Shown one piece after another: positions 1 to 9,029 of a DNA stretch of 58,990 bases. This stretch comes from a bacterium. GTDB lineage: Bacteria > Electryoneota > B3-LCP. A program made the translations under genes and the position numbers. The DNA lies in contig JAPKYS010000052.1 of the NCBI GenBank assembly GCA_026394195.1, positions 1 to 58,990 on the forward strand. The letters are read 5' to 3'. Numbering within the stretch: the stretch's first letter is position 1; each line of letters begins with the position of its first letter. The notes under the pieces are model-generated. The model was given only the letters and a program-made list of their open reading frames with translations, made no database searches and was not told the DNA's origin.

Positions 1-603
1 CGCATCGTGGATTCCACGCACCAGACCGCGAACGTGGATATCGTGCGCGCCAACCAGCGCCAACCCCGAGATCCGGATGATTCCGATATGACGTCGTTGC
101 CCGGATCGCCCGATCCAGACGCCCGTTTCGGACACAAAACTGAGAAGAAAACCTTCTTCGGATACAAGCAGCATATCGGGGTGGATGCCGACAGCGATTT
201 TATTACCAACGTAGCCACTTCAGGCGGCAACATCAGCGACGATGATTATCTGATGGCGATGGTCGAAGGTCCTCCGCCCGATGCGGTGACGGCGGACAAA
301 CTATACGATAAACCGCACCACCACCGACGGCTTAAAGATAAAAAGATCAAGTCTTTAATCATTCGTAAGAAGAACTCGCCGACGCCTGAAAGCCGGGACT
401 ATTTGATAGCGATTAAGCAGCGCAAATTAATTGAAAGAGTCTTTGCAGTCACCAAAAAATATCACGGCGGAGGACGGGTTCGCTACTGGGGCTTGCCCCG
501 AGTCCGGGTGCAGAACTTGATGATCGCCACGGTCTTCAATCTTAAGCTTCTGGCCCAGCGGCTGACCAATGGTTTGGGTGAAATGTGTCCGAATATGGCA
601 TAA
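1..603 (+). CDS. IS1182/IS5-superfamily DDE transposase, C-terminal part (cut by window start)
   Basis: The frame is open to the left edge, so only the C-terminal part of the transposase is present. Visible are the first catalytic Asp region (VDSTHQTANVD, with the TEKKTFFGYKQH block after it), the second Asp block (AVTADKLYD), and the C-terminal block with R..IERVFA and a YWGLPRVRVQN segment that carries the catalytic Glu in this superfamily. It ends in a TAA at 601-603. The N-terminal half of a related transposase survives on the minus strand near 44.9 kb. The downstream 264 bases (604-867) are AT-rich and hold a weak 7-bp inverted repeat (TTTACAC/GTGTAAA near 632-665) but no clear gene. Family placement is from motif recognition; whether this copy is intact cannot be judged. 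Confidence 0.8.
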   Translation, partial: RIVDSTHQTANVDIVRANQRQPRDPDDSDMTSLPGSPDPDARFGHKTEKKTFFGYKQHIGVDADSDFITNVATSGGNISDDDYLMAMVEGPPPDAVTADKLYDKPHHHRRLKDKKIKSLIIRKKNSPTPESRDYLIAIKQRKLIERVFAVTKKYHGGGRVRYWGLPRVRVQNLMIATVFNLKLLAQRLTNGLGEMCPNMA

Positions 604-867
604 AAGCTGAAATACCAAGCAAATATAGGATATTTACACCATAAATCCGCCGTTTTTAGTGTAAAAAGAGCGATTTAGCAGTAAAATCAGAATAGACTAA
701 TCAATAAATATCAAATTAAGCAATTCCCAATCAAACCGTCTGGGGATTGATCAACAGTCTCCTGTAATTACGACAATTCCGGGAAGAAGTATAGAATTTG
801 CTAATGAGCAGGTTATCGCTTCGTAGCTCTATCTCAAGGACTGCCTTACCGACGTGGAATCGAACTT

Positions 868-3054
868 ATGCTAAAACGGTACCTGCGAACCGGAGCATTT
901 TACGGCTTCATCTATGGATTGATCCTCCTAATCTGCGAAGATATCTTTGCATTACTGCTCAACCAGGTCACTTTCAGCGGTCGGCAGATTACTTTTTCTC
1001 TCGTGCTGTATTCTGTGCTGTTCATCTTCATTGGGATGATCTACAGCCTAATCGTGTGGGTATTTAGGCGAAAATCCCCAGATCAAGAAACCCTTTTCCC
1101 AGCGCAAATATTGCTGTTTCTATGCTTTTTTGCACTCTTTTATCTGGGTTATCGCGACGTCCCACTCCGCTTCTTTGCCCGCACGGTGCGAACCCAGGTC
1201 CCCGTTGCATTTTTCTGGGGTCTTTTGAATCTTTCGGTTTATTGGCTGATCATGAAGGTTTTGAAGCGAGGAACGTTCCAGGACGTCCATAATGTCGTAA
1301 ATCGGGGTATTGCCGCTTCAGTTATGATAACTACCTTGATTGTAATCAATCTAAGGATGGATAATGACACGTACATTTCCAATCATCTTTACCCTTACGA
1401 CCCCTTGTGGCGGATGGTGTTGATTCTATTGGCGCTGGCATTCTGGCTGCTTTTCAATGCGTTGCAAAAACCATCGAAAGAGCGTACTGTTCGGAACAAA
1501 TTCGCCTTAAAGCACATGTTCATTCTGGCAGTATTCAGTTTCATACTACTCCTCTTTTCAGCTCTCTGGAGTGCGAACGTCCATGACCGTAACAACTCTC
1601 AGACTTGCTCCGATAGTTATCGTCGTAATTCTGACAGCCCTCCAAATATTATTATTATAATAATAGACGCTTTGCGAGCGGATCACATGAGTCTGTACAA
1701 TTATCCGCGAGCTACCACCACTCAATTGGATGCTTACAGCCGCAATGCCTTTGTATTCGATCAGGCGTTAGCGCCCTCTTCCTGGACCAAACAATCCATC
1801 CCCTCCGTTCTGACCAGCCGCTATCCGGGTATGATCGATGTATATGGCATATTTGACGATGTACCGGAAGACCTGTTAATGATTCCGGAAATGTTGCAAA
1901 CCCAACGCTACTATACAGTGGGATTTAGCGCCAATCCTCTGATTTCCAAAGATTTCAATTGCGATCAGGGATTTGATGAATTCCATCTGATTATCCGGCG
2001 TGGACCCAAGCAGCTCTTTTTCCCCACTGACGTTGTCAGCTCTCATTTAAAACTGTCGCATGAATGTGCCTTCTATATGAATCTGGTCGACGATAATATA
2101 AATTACGGAGATGGTCGCGTCGTCAATTCAGAGGTGGTTCCCTGGTTGCGTCGAAATGCGCAATCCCAATTCTTCATGTATCTCCATTATATGGATCTGC
2201 ATACACCCTATACGCCTTCTCATCAGAAATACAGCAAAGGCAAGTACCTGACATCAAAAGACTACGATATTCTCTGGAGTCTTCACGATAACTTCCGGGA
2301 CAAACCTACAGAGACGACGCCACTCGATCCTCACATCGTGGATATTGTGGCCAGTAAATATGACGATGAGATCATAGGAGCCGATAAAGCAGCAGGAGAA
2401 GTGCTGCAATTATTGCAGGATCTGAATATAGCCGATCATACACTGGTGTTTATCACTGCCGACCATGGTGAAGCGTTCGGCGAACACGGTCTCGGCAATC
2501 ACGGAAATAGCATGTACCAGGAATTACTACACGTTCCGTTGATTATTCATCTTCCTCAGTCGAATAATCCTCCGCGTAGGTTCCCTGACCGGGTGGGCAC
2601 ACTGGATATCGTCCCGACAATTTGCGATCAAATCGGCATCGCTCCACCGCAAAATGCCGTTGGCATCTCTCTCCTGCCTCTAATGAATAGTCCAGAGCAG
2701 GCCCATCCGCTTGAATCTGTTCGGACTTACTTGGGCGAGGTCTGCATTTCTAAGCGTGAAATTCCCTATAATAATATCTTTGCTGTTATCAAGGATAATT
2801 TCAAATTTATCTGTTCCGAGTTGGTGGGTTCTGGTTCATACCAAATCTTGGAACTTTACGATCTTTCGACTGATCCAGGCGAACGCCACAACCTAATCGA
2901 CGAATATCCAGGTCTGGTAGACAGCCTTAAGGCTGAAATAAACGACTACCGGAAATTCTGCGACAGTCTGAAAATCTCCACCGTTAGAAGCGATACAAAG
3001 ACGAGATCGGAGGGATTGCGCGATCAGCTTCGAGCTTTGGGATATGTTCCCTGA
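868..3054 (+). CDS. Membrane-anchored sulfatase / alkaline-phosphatase-superfamily hydrolase
   Basis: The 728-residue protein has about five or six hydrophobic segments in residues 1-235, followed by a periplasmic alkaline-phosphatase-superfamily domain. The domain opens with PNIIIIIIDALRADHM (metal-ligand Asp at residue 267). The nucleophile region is SSWTKQSIPS around 304-313, and a second metal site TADHGEAFGEHG lies around 530-541. The nucleophile position appears to be Thr307 rather than the Cys/Ser of a formylglycine sulfatase (C-x-P-x-R), so the architecture is closer to LTA-synthase-like or phosphoethanolamine-transferase-like enzymes that act on envelope glycans or lipids. The substrate cannot be told. 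It stands alone between an IS remnant and a secreted protease. The start at 868 has no obvious Shine-Dalgarno; the hydrophobic N-terminus follows directly. Confidence 0.8.
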   Translation: MLKRYLRTGAFYGFIYGLILLICEDIFALLLNQVTFSGRQITFSLVLYSVLFIFIGMIYSLIVWVFRRKSPDQETLFPAQILLFLCFFALFYLGYRDVPLRFFARTVRTQVPVAFFWGLLNLSVYWLIMKVLKRGTFQDVHNVVNRGIAASVMITTLIVINLRMDNDTYISNHLYPYDPLWRMVLILLALAFWLLFNALQKPSKERTVRNKFALKHMFILAVFSFILLLFSALWSANVHDRNNSQTCSDSYRRNSDSPPNIIIIIIDALRADHMSLYNYPRATTTQLDAYSRNAFVFDQALAPSSWTKQSIPSVLTSRYPGMIDVYGIFDDVPEDLLMIPEMLQTQRYYTVGFSANPLISKDFNCDQGFDEFHLIIRRGPKQLFFPTDVVSSHLKLSHECAFYMNLVDDNINYGDGRVVNSEVVPWLRRNAQSQFFMYLHYMDLHTPYTPSHQKYSKGKYLTSKDYDILWSLHDNFRDKPTETTPLDPHIVDIVASKYDDEIIGADKAAGEVLQLLQDLNIADHTLVFITADHGEAFGEHGLGNHGNSMYQELLHVPLIIHLPQSNNPPRRFPDRVGTLDIVPTICDQIGIAPPQNAVGISLLPLMNSPEQAHPLESVRTYLGEVCISKREIPYNNIFAVIKDNFKFICSELVGSGSYQILELYDLSTDPGERHNLIDEYPGLVDSLKAEINDYRKFCDSLKISTVRSDTKTRSEGLRDQLRALGYVP

Positions 3055-3157
3055 CATTTATAGCAGTCTCACCTCGGTTGAGCGCTTTTAGCATCGAAAT
3101 GCGAGACAAGGGAGCGGATCCTTGGGTTAGCCTAATTTTTTTTAAAATAATAAAGAA

Positions 3158-3183
3158 AAAAATCGATTAGGTAGCCGATTTTT
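3158..3183 (+). terminator. Hairpin terminator candidate after the sulfatase-like gene
   Basis: An 8-bp inverted repeat (AAAAATCG / CGATTTTT) surrounds a 10-base loop and ends in a T-rich run, about 100 bases after the stop of the sulfatase-like gene and just upstream of the subtilase promoter. The stem is mainly A/T, so it may be weak. Confidence 0.45.
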
Positions 3184-3184
3184 C

Positions 3185-3213
3185 TTGCTTCTGAGTTAAA
3201 ATCTCCTTATATT
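3185..3213 (+). promoter_or_regulatory. Sigma-70-type promoter candidate for the S8 protease
   Basis: TTGCTT (3185-3190), a 17-base spacer, then TATATT (3208-3213). The same arrangement (TTGACT, 17 bases, TATATT) precedes two other T9SS-exported protein genes in this window. It predicts a leader of roughly 75 bases before the ATG at 3295. Confidence 0.55.
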
Positions 3214-3294
3214 ATAATTTCAAGTTTCAACGATAAGATAACTCATAGCTCATAAGACAATCAAATGAAGCGCATGGTTTAAAGAGGAGGCAAA

Positions 3295-6200
3295 ATGAGG
3301 AAACTCGCACTGATGTTGTTGGCTCTATGTCTGGCAGGTTCAGCTTTAGCTACAACATTCACACCGGAACTGGTAACCAAGCTGAATGCCAGCTCGAACA
3401 ATGAGTTAATCAGAGTAATAATCACGATGACTGATCAAGTTGACGCTAATTATCTGTTCGATGCAACCGCTGCAATGAACAAGGTGGAGAAGCGTCAGTT
3501 TGTGCTCAACCAATTAAATCAAACGGCGGAAATTTCGCAGGCGAGCGTCATGGCTTACCTGAGGGATTATGAAGCATCCGGTAAGGTCGAGCACATGCTG
3601 TCGGTTTCCCTGGTTAACATCATCCAGGGATTGGCAACTCCGGAAGTTATTCGCGGCTTGATGAACTTCCCCGAAATCGCCGAAGTAACCTACGACCCGG
3701 AACGGTATATGTTAGACGACGCTCCGAAGGCAGCAGAACCGATTCAAATTGAACAACCCAAGGTCGACAACACCGACGAAATCGCCTGGGGCGTTGCTGA
3801 CGTTCATGCTCCGGAAGTCTGGGCTCAGGGTTATCACGGCGCCGGTGTCATCGTCGGTATGTTGGATACGGGTGTCAATTACAACCACCTGGACCTGACC
3901 ACCCACATGTGGGATGGTGGGACGTCCTACCCCTACCACGGCTATGACTTTTACAACAATGACAACAACCCCATCGATGACCATGGACACGGATCGCACA
4001 CTGCGGGATCTGTGGCTTCGAACGGCGCTGCCGGTACGCAGGCTGGTGTAGCTCCACAAGCCATCATCATGGCGATCAAGGTTTGGTCCGCTTCAGGAAA
4101 CGGCAGCACCGCCCAGATGATTTCCGGCGCTGACTTCGCAGTTCAGCATGGAGCTGACATTTTCAGCATGTCCGGAGGAATTTATGGCGGTGGAACAACC
4201 TCGGATAAAAATCTGTTCCGCGCTGCCTACAATAATGCCTTAGCCGCCGGTGTGATCGGAACAATTACAGCAGGCAATGAAGCCGGTCTCACGCCTCCCA
4301 GCAGTGTTCGTATACCTGGTAGCGTACCACCTCCCTGGCTGCATCCAGGTCAAACGCTTATAGGTGGTTTAAGCTGCGTTGTCACCTGCGGCGCCACTCA
4401 AACAGATCACACTATCGCCTCATTTTCCAGCCGCGGTCCGGTTACCTGGTCGACCATCAGCCCCTGGTTGGATTATGCTTACAATCCAGGCATGGGTTTG
4501 ATCGACCCCGATGTCTCAGCACCAGGCGTGGATATCAAATCGTGTCTCCACACCAGCAACACCGGCTATCAGTTGATGAGCGGTACCTCCATGGCAACTC
4601 CGCACGTCGCCGGCGCCATAGCATTGATGCTGGAAAAAAATCCCAATCTTACCCCTGCTCAGATCGACCAGTATCTGGAAATGTACTCAACTGATTTGGG
4701 CGCTGTCGGGAAGGACAATATATTCGGTGCAGGATTAATGAACATCCTGAACACGATCAATGCGATCATTACCAATAGCCCCTACTCACCCGCAGCGCCG
4801 ACCAATTTCACCGTTGCAAACAACGGAACGGCTCTGACGGCGTCTCTGAGTTGGACTCTGCCGACCACCATGATCAACGGCAACCCGTTGAATCCCAATC
4901 ATCCGATCCTTTCGGTCAAAATTGAACGGGATAACGTTCTGGTCGCCACCCTGGCGGCAACAGCTACCAGTTACAACAATAACGTACCGGCTCCCGGTCA
5001 GTATGCATTCAAAGTCTATGCAGCGAATGATTCGGGTAACGGTCTTCCCGCCAATGGCTCGGGCTGGATCGGTCTGGACGTACCCGCAGTTCCGACCAAC
5101 GTCCTAGCAGCTGTCGCCGGCTTGCAGGTCAATGTCTCCTGGACGGCTCCGACAGCCGGTCAGCACGGCGGTTACTGGCCGGCTGGTTCCTGGACGGGTC
5201 AGAAAGTTTATCGCAATGGTACACTGGTGACCACTCTGCCGGGCACCAACACAACCTACGTTGACACACCGCCGGTGGAAGGCGACTATGTGTATGGTGT
5301 GGCTTATTATAACGCATCAGGCGATGGCCCCACCGGTAATGCCCCCTCCGTTCATGCAGGTCCGGTTGCCTATATCGCCACTCCGACCGGGTATAGCTGG
5401 ATCGAGATCAACCCCAATCAGCCGGGTTACCAGTACACCGGCACCAATACCGGCCTGAGCGCGGATGATCAGAATTTAGGACCATTCAACCTGGGCTTCA
5501 CCTACGGTTTCTACGGCAATAATTTCACCTCCTTCCGGGTCTGTTCGAATGGATTCGCAACGTTTAATTCGACAATGACCAGCTACTCCAACCTCTCCAT
5601 TCCCAGCACTTCCGCACCGTTCAACCTGCTGGCTATATACTGGGACGACTTGAACATGTCCGCTCAAGGGACTGCCTGGTATTACGCCGATGCCGCCAAC
5701 AACCGTTGCATCATCGAGTGGGACAACGTGGCTCACTACGGCAGCACGCCTCCGGGCAACTACACGATGGAAATCATCGTCTATGAGTCCGGTAACATCG
5801 AGTACCAGTATAAGTCATTGACGCCTGGTACGCTCAACTCAGCGACCGTTGGAATCCAAAATGCCACCGGAACCACCGGTCTGCAGTGCAGCTACAACGG
5901 CGTCGGTCCAATCGTACCGGTCGCGCGCAGCGGTATCCGCTTCGCACCTCCGGGCGGTCAGCCAACCTGGGACGTCAGCATCACGCCGATCAATCCTCCG
6001 ATCACCATTCCGGCCAATGGCGGCAGTTTCCAGTACAATATCAGCGTGCATAATCTGGGAGCTGTGCCTGCTACGTGCTTCCTCTGGAACAAAGTGCGTA
6101 ACGGCGCCAACTACTTCCCGGTTTTTGGACCGATCAGCCGCACACTGCCGGGCGGCGCCAATCCAGCGCGTGTGTTCACTCAGACCATCGCATCGACCAT

Positions 6201-6642
6201 CCCATCCGGAACCTGCTACTACATTTCATATATCGGACCGAACTTGACTACGATAGATGACAGCAGTTACTTCACCTTCACCAAGAGCGCGGTGGCGGAT
6301 GGCGGCCCCTGGATCAGTGAATCCTACGTGACCGGCGACTTGTTCGATGAGTACATCGTGACGACCAATACAATCCCGAACGAATACGCCCTCGGACAGA
6401 ACTACCCCAACCCCTTCAATCCGTTGACCTCGATCAGTTTCAACCTGCCGCAGGCGGGCTTGGTGAAATTGACGGTCTTCGACGTGATGGGACGCCAGGT
6501 CGCCACTCTGGTGAACGGCATGCGTGAAGCGGGAGCTCACAGCGTCACCTTTGATGCGACGAACCTGGCTTCAGGTGTGTATCTGTACAAGCTGGAAGCG
6601 GGCGATTACTCCGCCGTGCAGAAAATGGTTCTCATGAAGTGA
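3295..6642 (+). CDS. Secreted S8 subtilisin-like serine peptidase with type IX sorting domain
   Basis: The 1115-residue secreted protease has a Sec signal peptide (MRKLALMLLALCLAGSALA) and a propeptide-like region to about residue 150. The S8 catalytic domain follows, with the triad Asp191 (MLDTGVN), His232 (GHGSHTAG) and Ser432 (SGTSMATPHVAG). Two fibronectin-III-like modules (about 500-690) come next, then a beta-sandwich resembling a NIDO-type module, beginning YSWIEINPNQPG, to about 880. A WDVSITPINPP module and a C-terminal Por-type sorting domain (YPNPFNPLTSISFNLP ... KMVLMK) close the protein. The last roughly 230 residues are nearly the same as those of the carboxypeptidase at 41.6 kb. 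A strong ribosome site (AGAGGAGG) precedes the ATG. It probably digests extracellular protein at the cell surface. Confidence 0.93.
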   Translation: MRKLALMLLALCLAGSALATTFTPELVTKLNASSNNELIRVIITMTDQVDANYLFDATAAMNKVEKRQFVLNQLNQTAEISQASVMAYLRDYEASGKVEHMLSVSLVNIIQGLATPEVIRGLMNFPEIAEVTYDPERYMLDDAPKAAEPIQIEQPKVDNTDEIAWGVADVHAPEVWAQGYHGAGVIVGMLDTGVNYNHLDLTTHMWDGGTSYPYHGYDFYNNDNNPIDDHGHGSHTAGSVASNGAAGTQAGVAPQAIIMAIKVWSASGNGSTAQMISGADFAVQHGADIFSMSGGIYGGGTTSDKNLFRAAYNNALAAGVIGTITAGNEAGLTPPSSVRIPGSVPPPWLHPGQTLIGGLSCVVTCGATQTDHTIASFSSRGPVTWSTISPWLDYAYNPGMGLIDPDVSAPGVDIKSCLHTSNTGYQLMSGTSMATPHVAGAIALMLEKNPNLTPAQIDQYLEMYSTDLGAVGKDNIFGAGLMNILNTINAIITNSPYSPAAPTNFTVANNGTALTASLSWTLPTTMINGNPLNPNHPILSVKIERDNVLVATLAATATSYNNNVPAPGQYAFKVYAANDSGNGLPANGSGWIGLDVPAVPTNVLAAVAGLQVNVSWTAPTAGQHGGYWPAGSWTGQKVYRNGTLVTTLPGTNTTYVDTPPVEGDYVYGVAYYNASGDGPTGNAPSVHAGPVAYIATPTGYSWIEINPNQPGYQYTGTNTGLSADDQNLGPFNLGFTYGFYGNNFTSFRVCSNGFATFNSTMTSYSNLSIPSTSAPFNLLAIYWDDLNMSAQGTAWYYADAANNRCIIEWDNVAHYGSTPPGNYTMEIIVYESGNIEYQYKSLTPGTLNSATVGIQNATGTTGLQCSYNGVGPIVPVARSGIRFAPPGGQPTWDVSITPINPPITIPANGGSFQYNISVHNLGAVPATCFLWNKVRNGANYFPVFGPISRTLPGGANPARVFTQTIASTIPSGTCYYISYIGPNLTTIDDSSYFTFTKSAVADGGPWISESYVTGDLFDEYIVTTNTIPNEYALGQNYPNPFNPLTSISFNLPQAGLVKLTVFDVMGRQVATLVNGMREAGAHSVTFDATNLASGVYLYKLEAGDYSAVQKMVLMK

Positions 6643-6708
6643 CACAGTCACTTTTTCCGCAAGATGCTTCGCGATTTTGCGCTGCGTGAAAGGCGCTTAA
6701 AACTAGGA

Positions 6709-6738
6709 GAGGCTGCCCCAAAAGGGTCAGCCTCTTTT
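6709..6738 (+). terminator. Rho-independent terminator after the S8 protease
   Basis: GAGGCTGCCCC / GGGTCAGCCTC stem with an AAAA loop followed by TTTT. A close relative of this hairpin lies at 45059-45086 next to an IS1182 remnant, so it could also be a relic of an IS end that now works as a terminator. Confidence 0.75.
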
Positions 6739-6895
6739 GGTATCACGGAATGCCCTTTGATTTCCGCAAATATTAACGCCATGTCTCCTCGCCGAACTCC
6801 CTTCGGTCAGAATAAACTTGACTCCGCAGGATAATTTGGGTAAATTAAAGGTTTGCAAATCCAAATGTAATATACTGCTGAATTTGAGGATTCCT

Positions 6896-8269
6896 GTGTC
6901 ACAACTTATGGTCTCGGTTTCCGGAATGCGCGGCGTCGTCGGTGAAGGGTTGACTCCGGAATTGGTAACCGCTTATGCTGCCGCTTTTGGAACCTACTGT
7001 CACGGCGGGAAAATCATCGTGGGGAGAGATTCCCGCACCACCGGCGAAATGGTGCGCCACGCCGCTCTGGCAGGACTTTTAGCGGTCGGCTGCGACGTGA
7101 TGGATCTGAACATCGTCCCTACGCCGACCATCCAACTGGCAGTCAGGAACCACGGAGCGTCCGGCGGAATCGCCTTTACTGCTTCTCATAACCCTGCAGA
7201 ATGGAACGCGCTGAAGTTCTTTTCTGCTGAAGGGTTGTTCCTCGATGAAGCGCAAGGGGCCGAACTGCTGGCGATCAAAGACAACTGGGCGGTACAGTAC
7301 GTTCGCTTTGATCGAATCGGGCATGTGACCAAGGCTCAGCAAGCCATCGAAGAACACATCAGCGCCGTACTGAATTATCCTCTGTTCGATATTCCCGCCA
7401 TTCGTAAGCGCTGCTTTCGTGTGGCGGTCGATGCGGTCGGCGGAGCGGGAAGCCTGTTAATCCCACAGCTTCTGGCTGAATTGGGCTGCGAGGTCGTGAA
7501 GTTGAATTGTGAAGTCACCGGATTCTTCCCGCACAATCCTGAACCTCTGCCAGAAAACCTGACCGATCTCTGCAAGTTGGTCAAACAAGAGCGCTGTGAT
7601 CTCGGTGTCGCCGTTGATCCTGACGCCGATCGTCTAGCTTTGATCGACGAAACCGGCCATCCCATCGGAGAAGAGAATACCCTGGTGCTGGCGGCGAGCC
7701 TGGTGCTGCGACATCAACCCGGTCCGGTCGCTACGAACGTTTCGACGACCAGAGCATTGGATGATATCACTGGTAGAGCCGGGGTTCCCCTCTATCGCTC
7801 CAAGGTTGGTGAGATTCACGTCGTAAAAAAGATGCAGGAAGTAAAAGCAGTGATCGGTGGCGAAGGCAACGGCGGAGTCATCTTCCCTGCTATCAACTAC
7901 GCCCGCGATTCAGCAGTCGGTACGACGATGACACTGCAATCGCTGGTAGAAGCGGGCACGTCACTTTCCAACCTGATGAAGGTTTTCCCTTCCTACGTCA
8001 TCAGCAAGCGCAAAGTCCCCCGGGGTGATTTGCAACCAGATCAATTAATATCGGCACTTTCGGAACATTTCCGTGTGGATCAACAGGACCGCACGGACGG
8101 GTTGAAAGTGATCCGCCCTGAAGGCTGGTTCCAGATGCGCCCATCCAACACCGAACCGATCCTGCGCATCTATGCCGAAGGGAAGGACTCTGCGGGGGCG
8201 GAGGCGCTGGCTCAGGAAGCCGCCTCGGCTCTGGAGGCGATTGTGACAAAGTTGCAAGGAGCCCCATGA
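6896..8269 (+). CDS. Alpha-D-phosphohexomutase family enzyme (GlmM/ManB/phosphopentomutase-like)
   Basis: The family motifs are all present: the phosphoserine loop TASHNP, the Mg-binding loop DPDADRLAL, the sugar-binding loop GEGNGG and the C-terminal phosphate-binding RPSNTEPILRIY. Family members move phosphate between C1 and C6 (or C5) of sugars; specificity for glucosamine, mannose, glucose or ribose phosphate cannot be fixed from motifs. I place the start at GTG 6896, because GAGGA lies 6 bases upstream and the protein then begins at the usual distance from the SGMRG motif. An in-frame ATG at 6818 would add 26 residues unlike the family. The 3' end overlaps the EutN gene by 4 bases (ATGA), so the two are translationally coupled, which suggests that this mutase feeds a microcompartment pathway. 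Confidence 0.88.
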   Translation: MSQLMVSVSGMRGVVGEGLTPELVTAYAAAFGTYCHGGKIIVGRDSRTTGEMVRHAALAGLLAVGCDVMDLNIVPTPTIQLAVRNHGASGGIAFTASHNPAEWNALKFFSAEGLFLDEAQGAELLAIKDNWAVQYVRFDRIGHVTKAQQAIEEHISAVLNYPLFDIPAIRKRCFRVAVDAVGGAGSLLIPQLLAELGCEVVKLNCEVTGFFPHNPEPLPENLTDLCKLVKQERCDLGVAVDPDADRLALIDETGHPIGEENTLVLAASLVLRHQPGPVATNVSTTRALDDITGRAGVPLYRSKVGEIHVVKKMQEVKAVIGGEGNGGVIFPAINYARDSAVGTTMTLQSLVEAGTSLSNLMKVFPSYVISKRKVPRGDLQPDQLISALSEHFRVDQQDRTDGLKVIRPEGWFQMRPSNTEPILRIYAEGKDSAGAEALAQEAASALEAIVTKLQGAP

Positions 8270-8538
8270 TTCTCTGCCGCGTCATCGGTGACGTCTATGC
8301 GACGGTTAAAAACCCCAACTTTGAAGGGACGAAGATCCTGATCGTCCAGCCGTTGGATGCGAATCTCAAGACCAAGGGGAGTTCCCTGCTGGCTCTGGAT
8401 AGCGTGGACGCCGGTCCGGAAGATATCGTACTGGTCAACAAGGAAGGCGGGGGCGCACGAATCATCTTCCAGAACGATGAAATACCGGTGCAGGCAGTGA
8501 TCGTGGCGGTGGTGGATGACTTAGAGGTTGAAGAATGA
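8266..8538 (+). CDS. eutN: EutN/CcmL-type bacterial microcompartment vertex protein
   Basis: This 90-residue single-domain protein is the usual length of the pentameric shell vertex family. It begins MILCRVIGDVYATVKNP and has the conserved KILIVQPLD, ALDSVDAGPEDIVLVN and PVQAVIVAVVDDLEV segments. Such proteins cap the vertices of bacterial microcompartments. No hexameric shell gene (Pfam BMC domain) is in this window, so the main shell genes must be elsewhere, or this is a degenerate or satellite locus. It overlaps the mutase stop codon and lies upstream of the DeoC aldolase, a pairing known from sugar-phosphate-utilising (SPU) microcompartments. A repeat-bounded GxxExxY gene now separates it from deoC. 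Confidence 0.9.
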   Translation: MILCRVIGDVYATVKNPNFEGTKILIVQPLDANLKTKGSSLLALDSVDAGPEDIVLVNKEGGGARIIFQNDEIPVQAVIVAVVDDLEVEE

Positions 8539-8546
8539 AATTTAAT

Positions 8547-9024
8547 CACCACAGAGGCACAGAGGACACAGAGTAATTTTCTGTACTTTTTCCGCACCGG
8601 TGAAGTTAATGGAAATTAATGCAATAACAAAAGAAATTATTGGATCTGCAATTGAGGTGCACCGAACTTTAGGACCCGGGCTATTGGAATCGGTCTATGA
8701 GGAATGTCTGTGTCACGAATTAGCCATCCGGAATATCAATTTCATTCGACAAAATCCTCTGCCAATTATCTATAAAAATATTCACCTTGATTGCGGATTT
8801 CGAGTCGACTTGTTAGTTGAAAATTCTGTCGTTATCGAATTAAAATCGGTCGATAAACTCTTACCTATTCACGAAGCCCAGGTATTAACCTATTTGAAAC
8901 TAGGACACTGGAAGGTCGGACTTCTTATTAATTTCAACGTAACGGTGTTAAAAGACGGCATCAAACGACTGATCATCGAGGTATAATTTTTAAAAACCTC
9001 TGTGTCCTCTGTGTCTCTGTGGTG
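8547..9024 (+). mobile_element. Inverted-repeat-bounded GxxExxY cassette
   Basis: The left end (8547-8573, starting CACCACAGAGGCACAGAGG) and the right end (8998-9024, ending GTCTCTGTGGTG) are 27-base inverted repeats with a single mismatch. Between them is only the GxxExxY gene. AAT occurs directly outside both ends and may be a 3-base target duplication. The cassette sits 8 bases after the EutN stop and 5 bases before the DeoC start, so it split a probable two-gene unit. No transposase is inside; the mode of movement is unknown. Confidence 0.75.
8609..8986 (+). CDS. GxxExxY family protein (PD-(D/E)xK nuclease-like)
   Basis: From ATG 8609 the protein has 125 residues. The name-giving motif is [11 protein letters not shown] (Gly24, Glu27, Tyr30), followed by a nuclease-like core [10 protein letters not shown]...VVIELK with Asp67, Glu77 and Lys79, and a Gln91 in the next helix, the layout of a PD-(D/E)xK fold. 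GTG 8600 is an alternative start three codons earlier. The biochemical role of the family is not established. Its placement between two long inverted repeats inside an otherwise continuous sugar-phosphate operon, and its higher A+T content than eutN and deoC, mark it as an acquired insertion. Confidence 0.88.
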   Translation: MEINAITKEIIGSAIEVHRTLGPGLLESVYEECLCHELAIRNINFIRQNPLPIIYKNIHLDCGFRVDLLVENSVVIELKSVDKLLPIHEAQVLTYLKLGHWKVGLLINFNVTVLKDGIKRLIIEV

Positions 9025-9029
9025 AATGA

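Noticed and set aside
6818..6895. Upstream ATG of the phosphohexomutase
   Set aside because: The extra 26 residues are unlike the family and GAGGA lies before GTG 6896.
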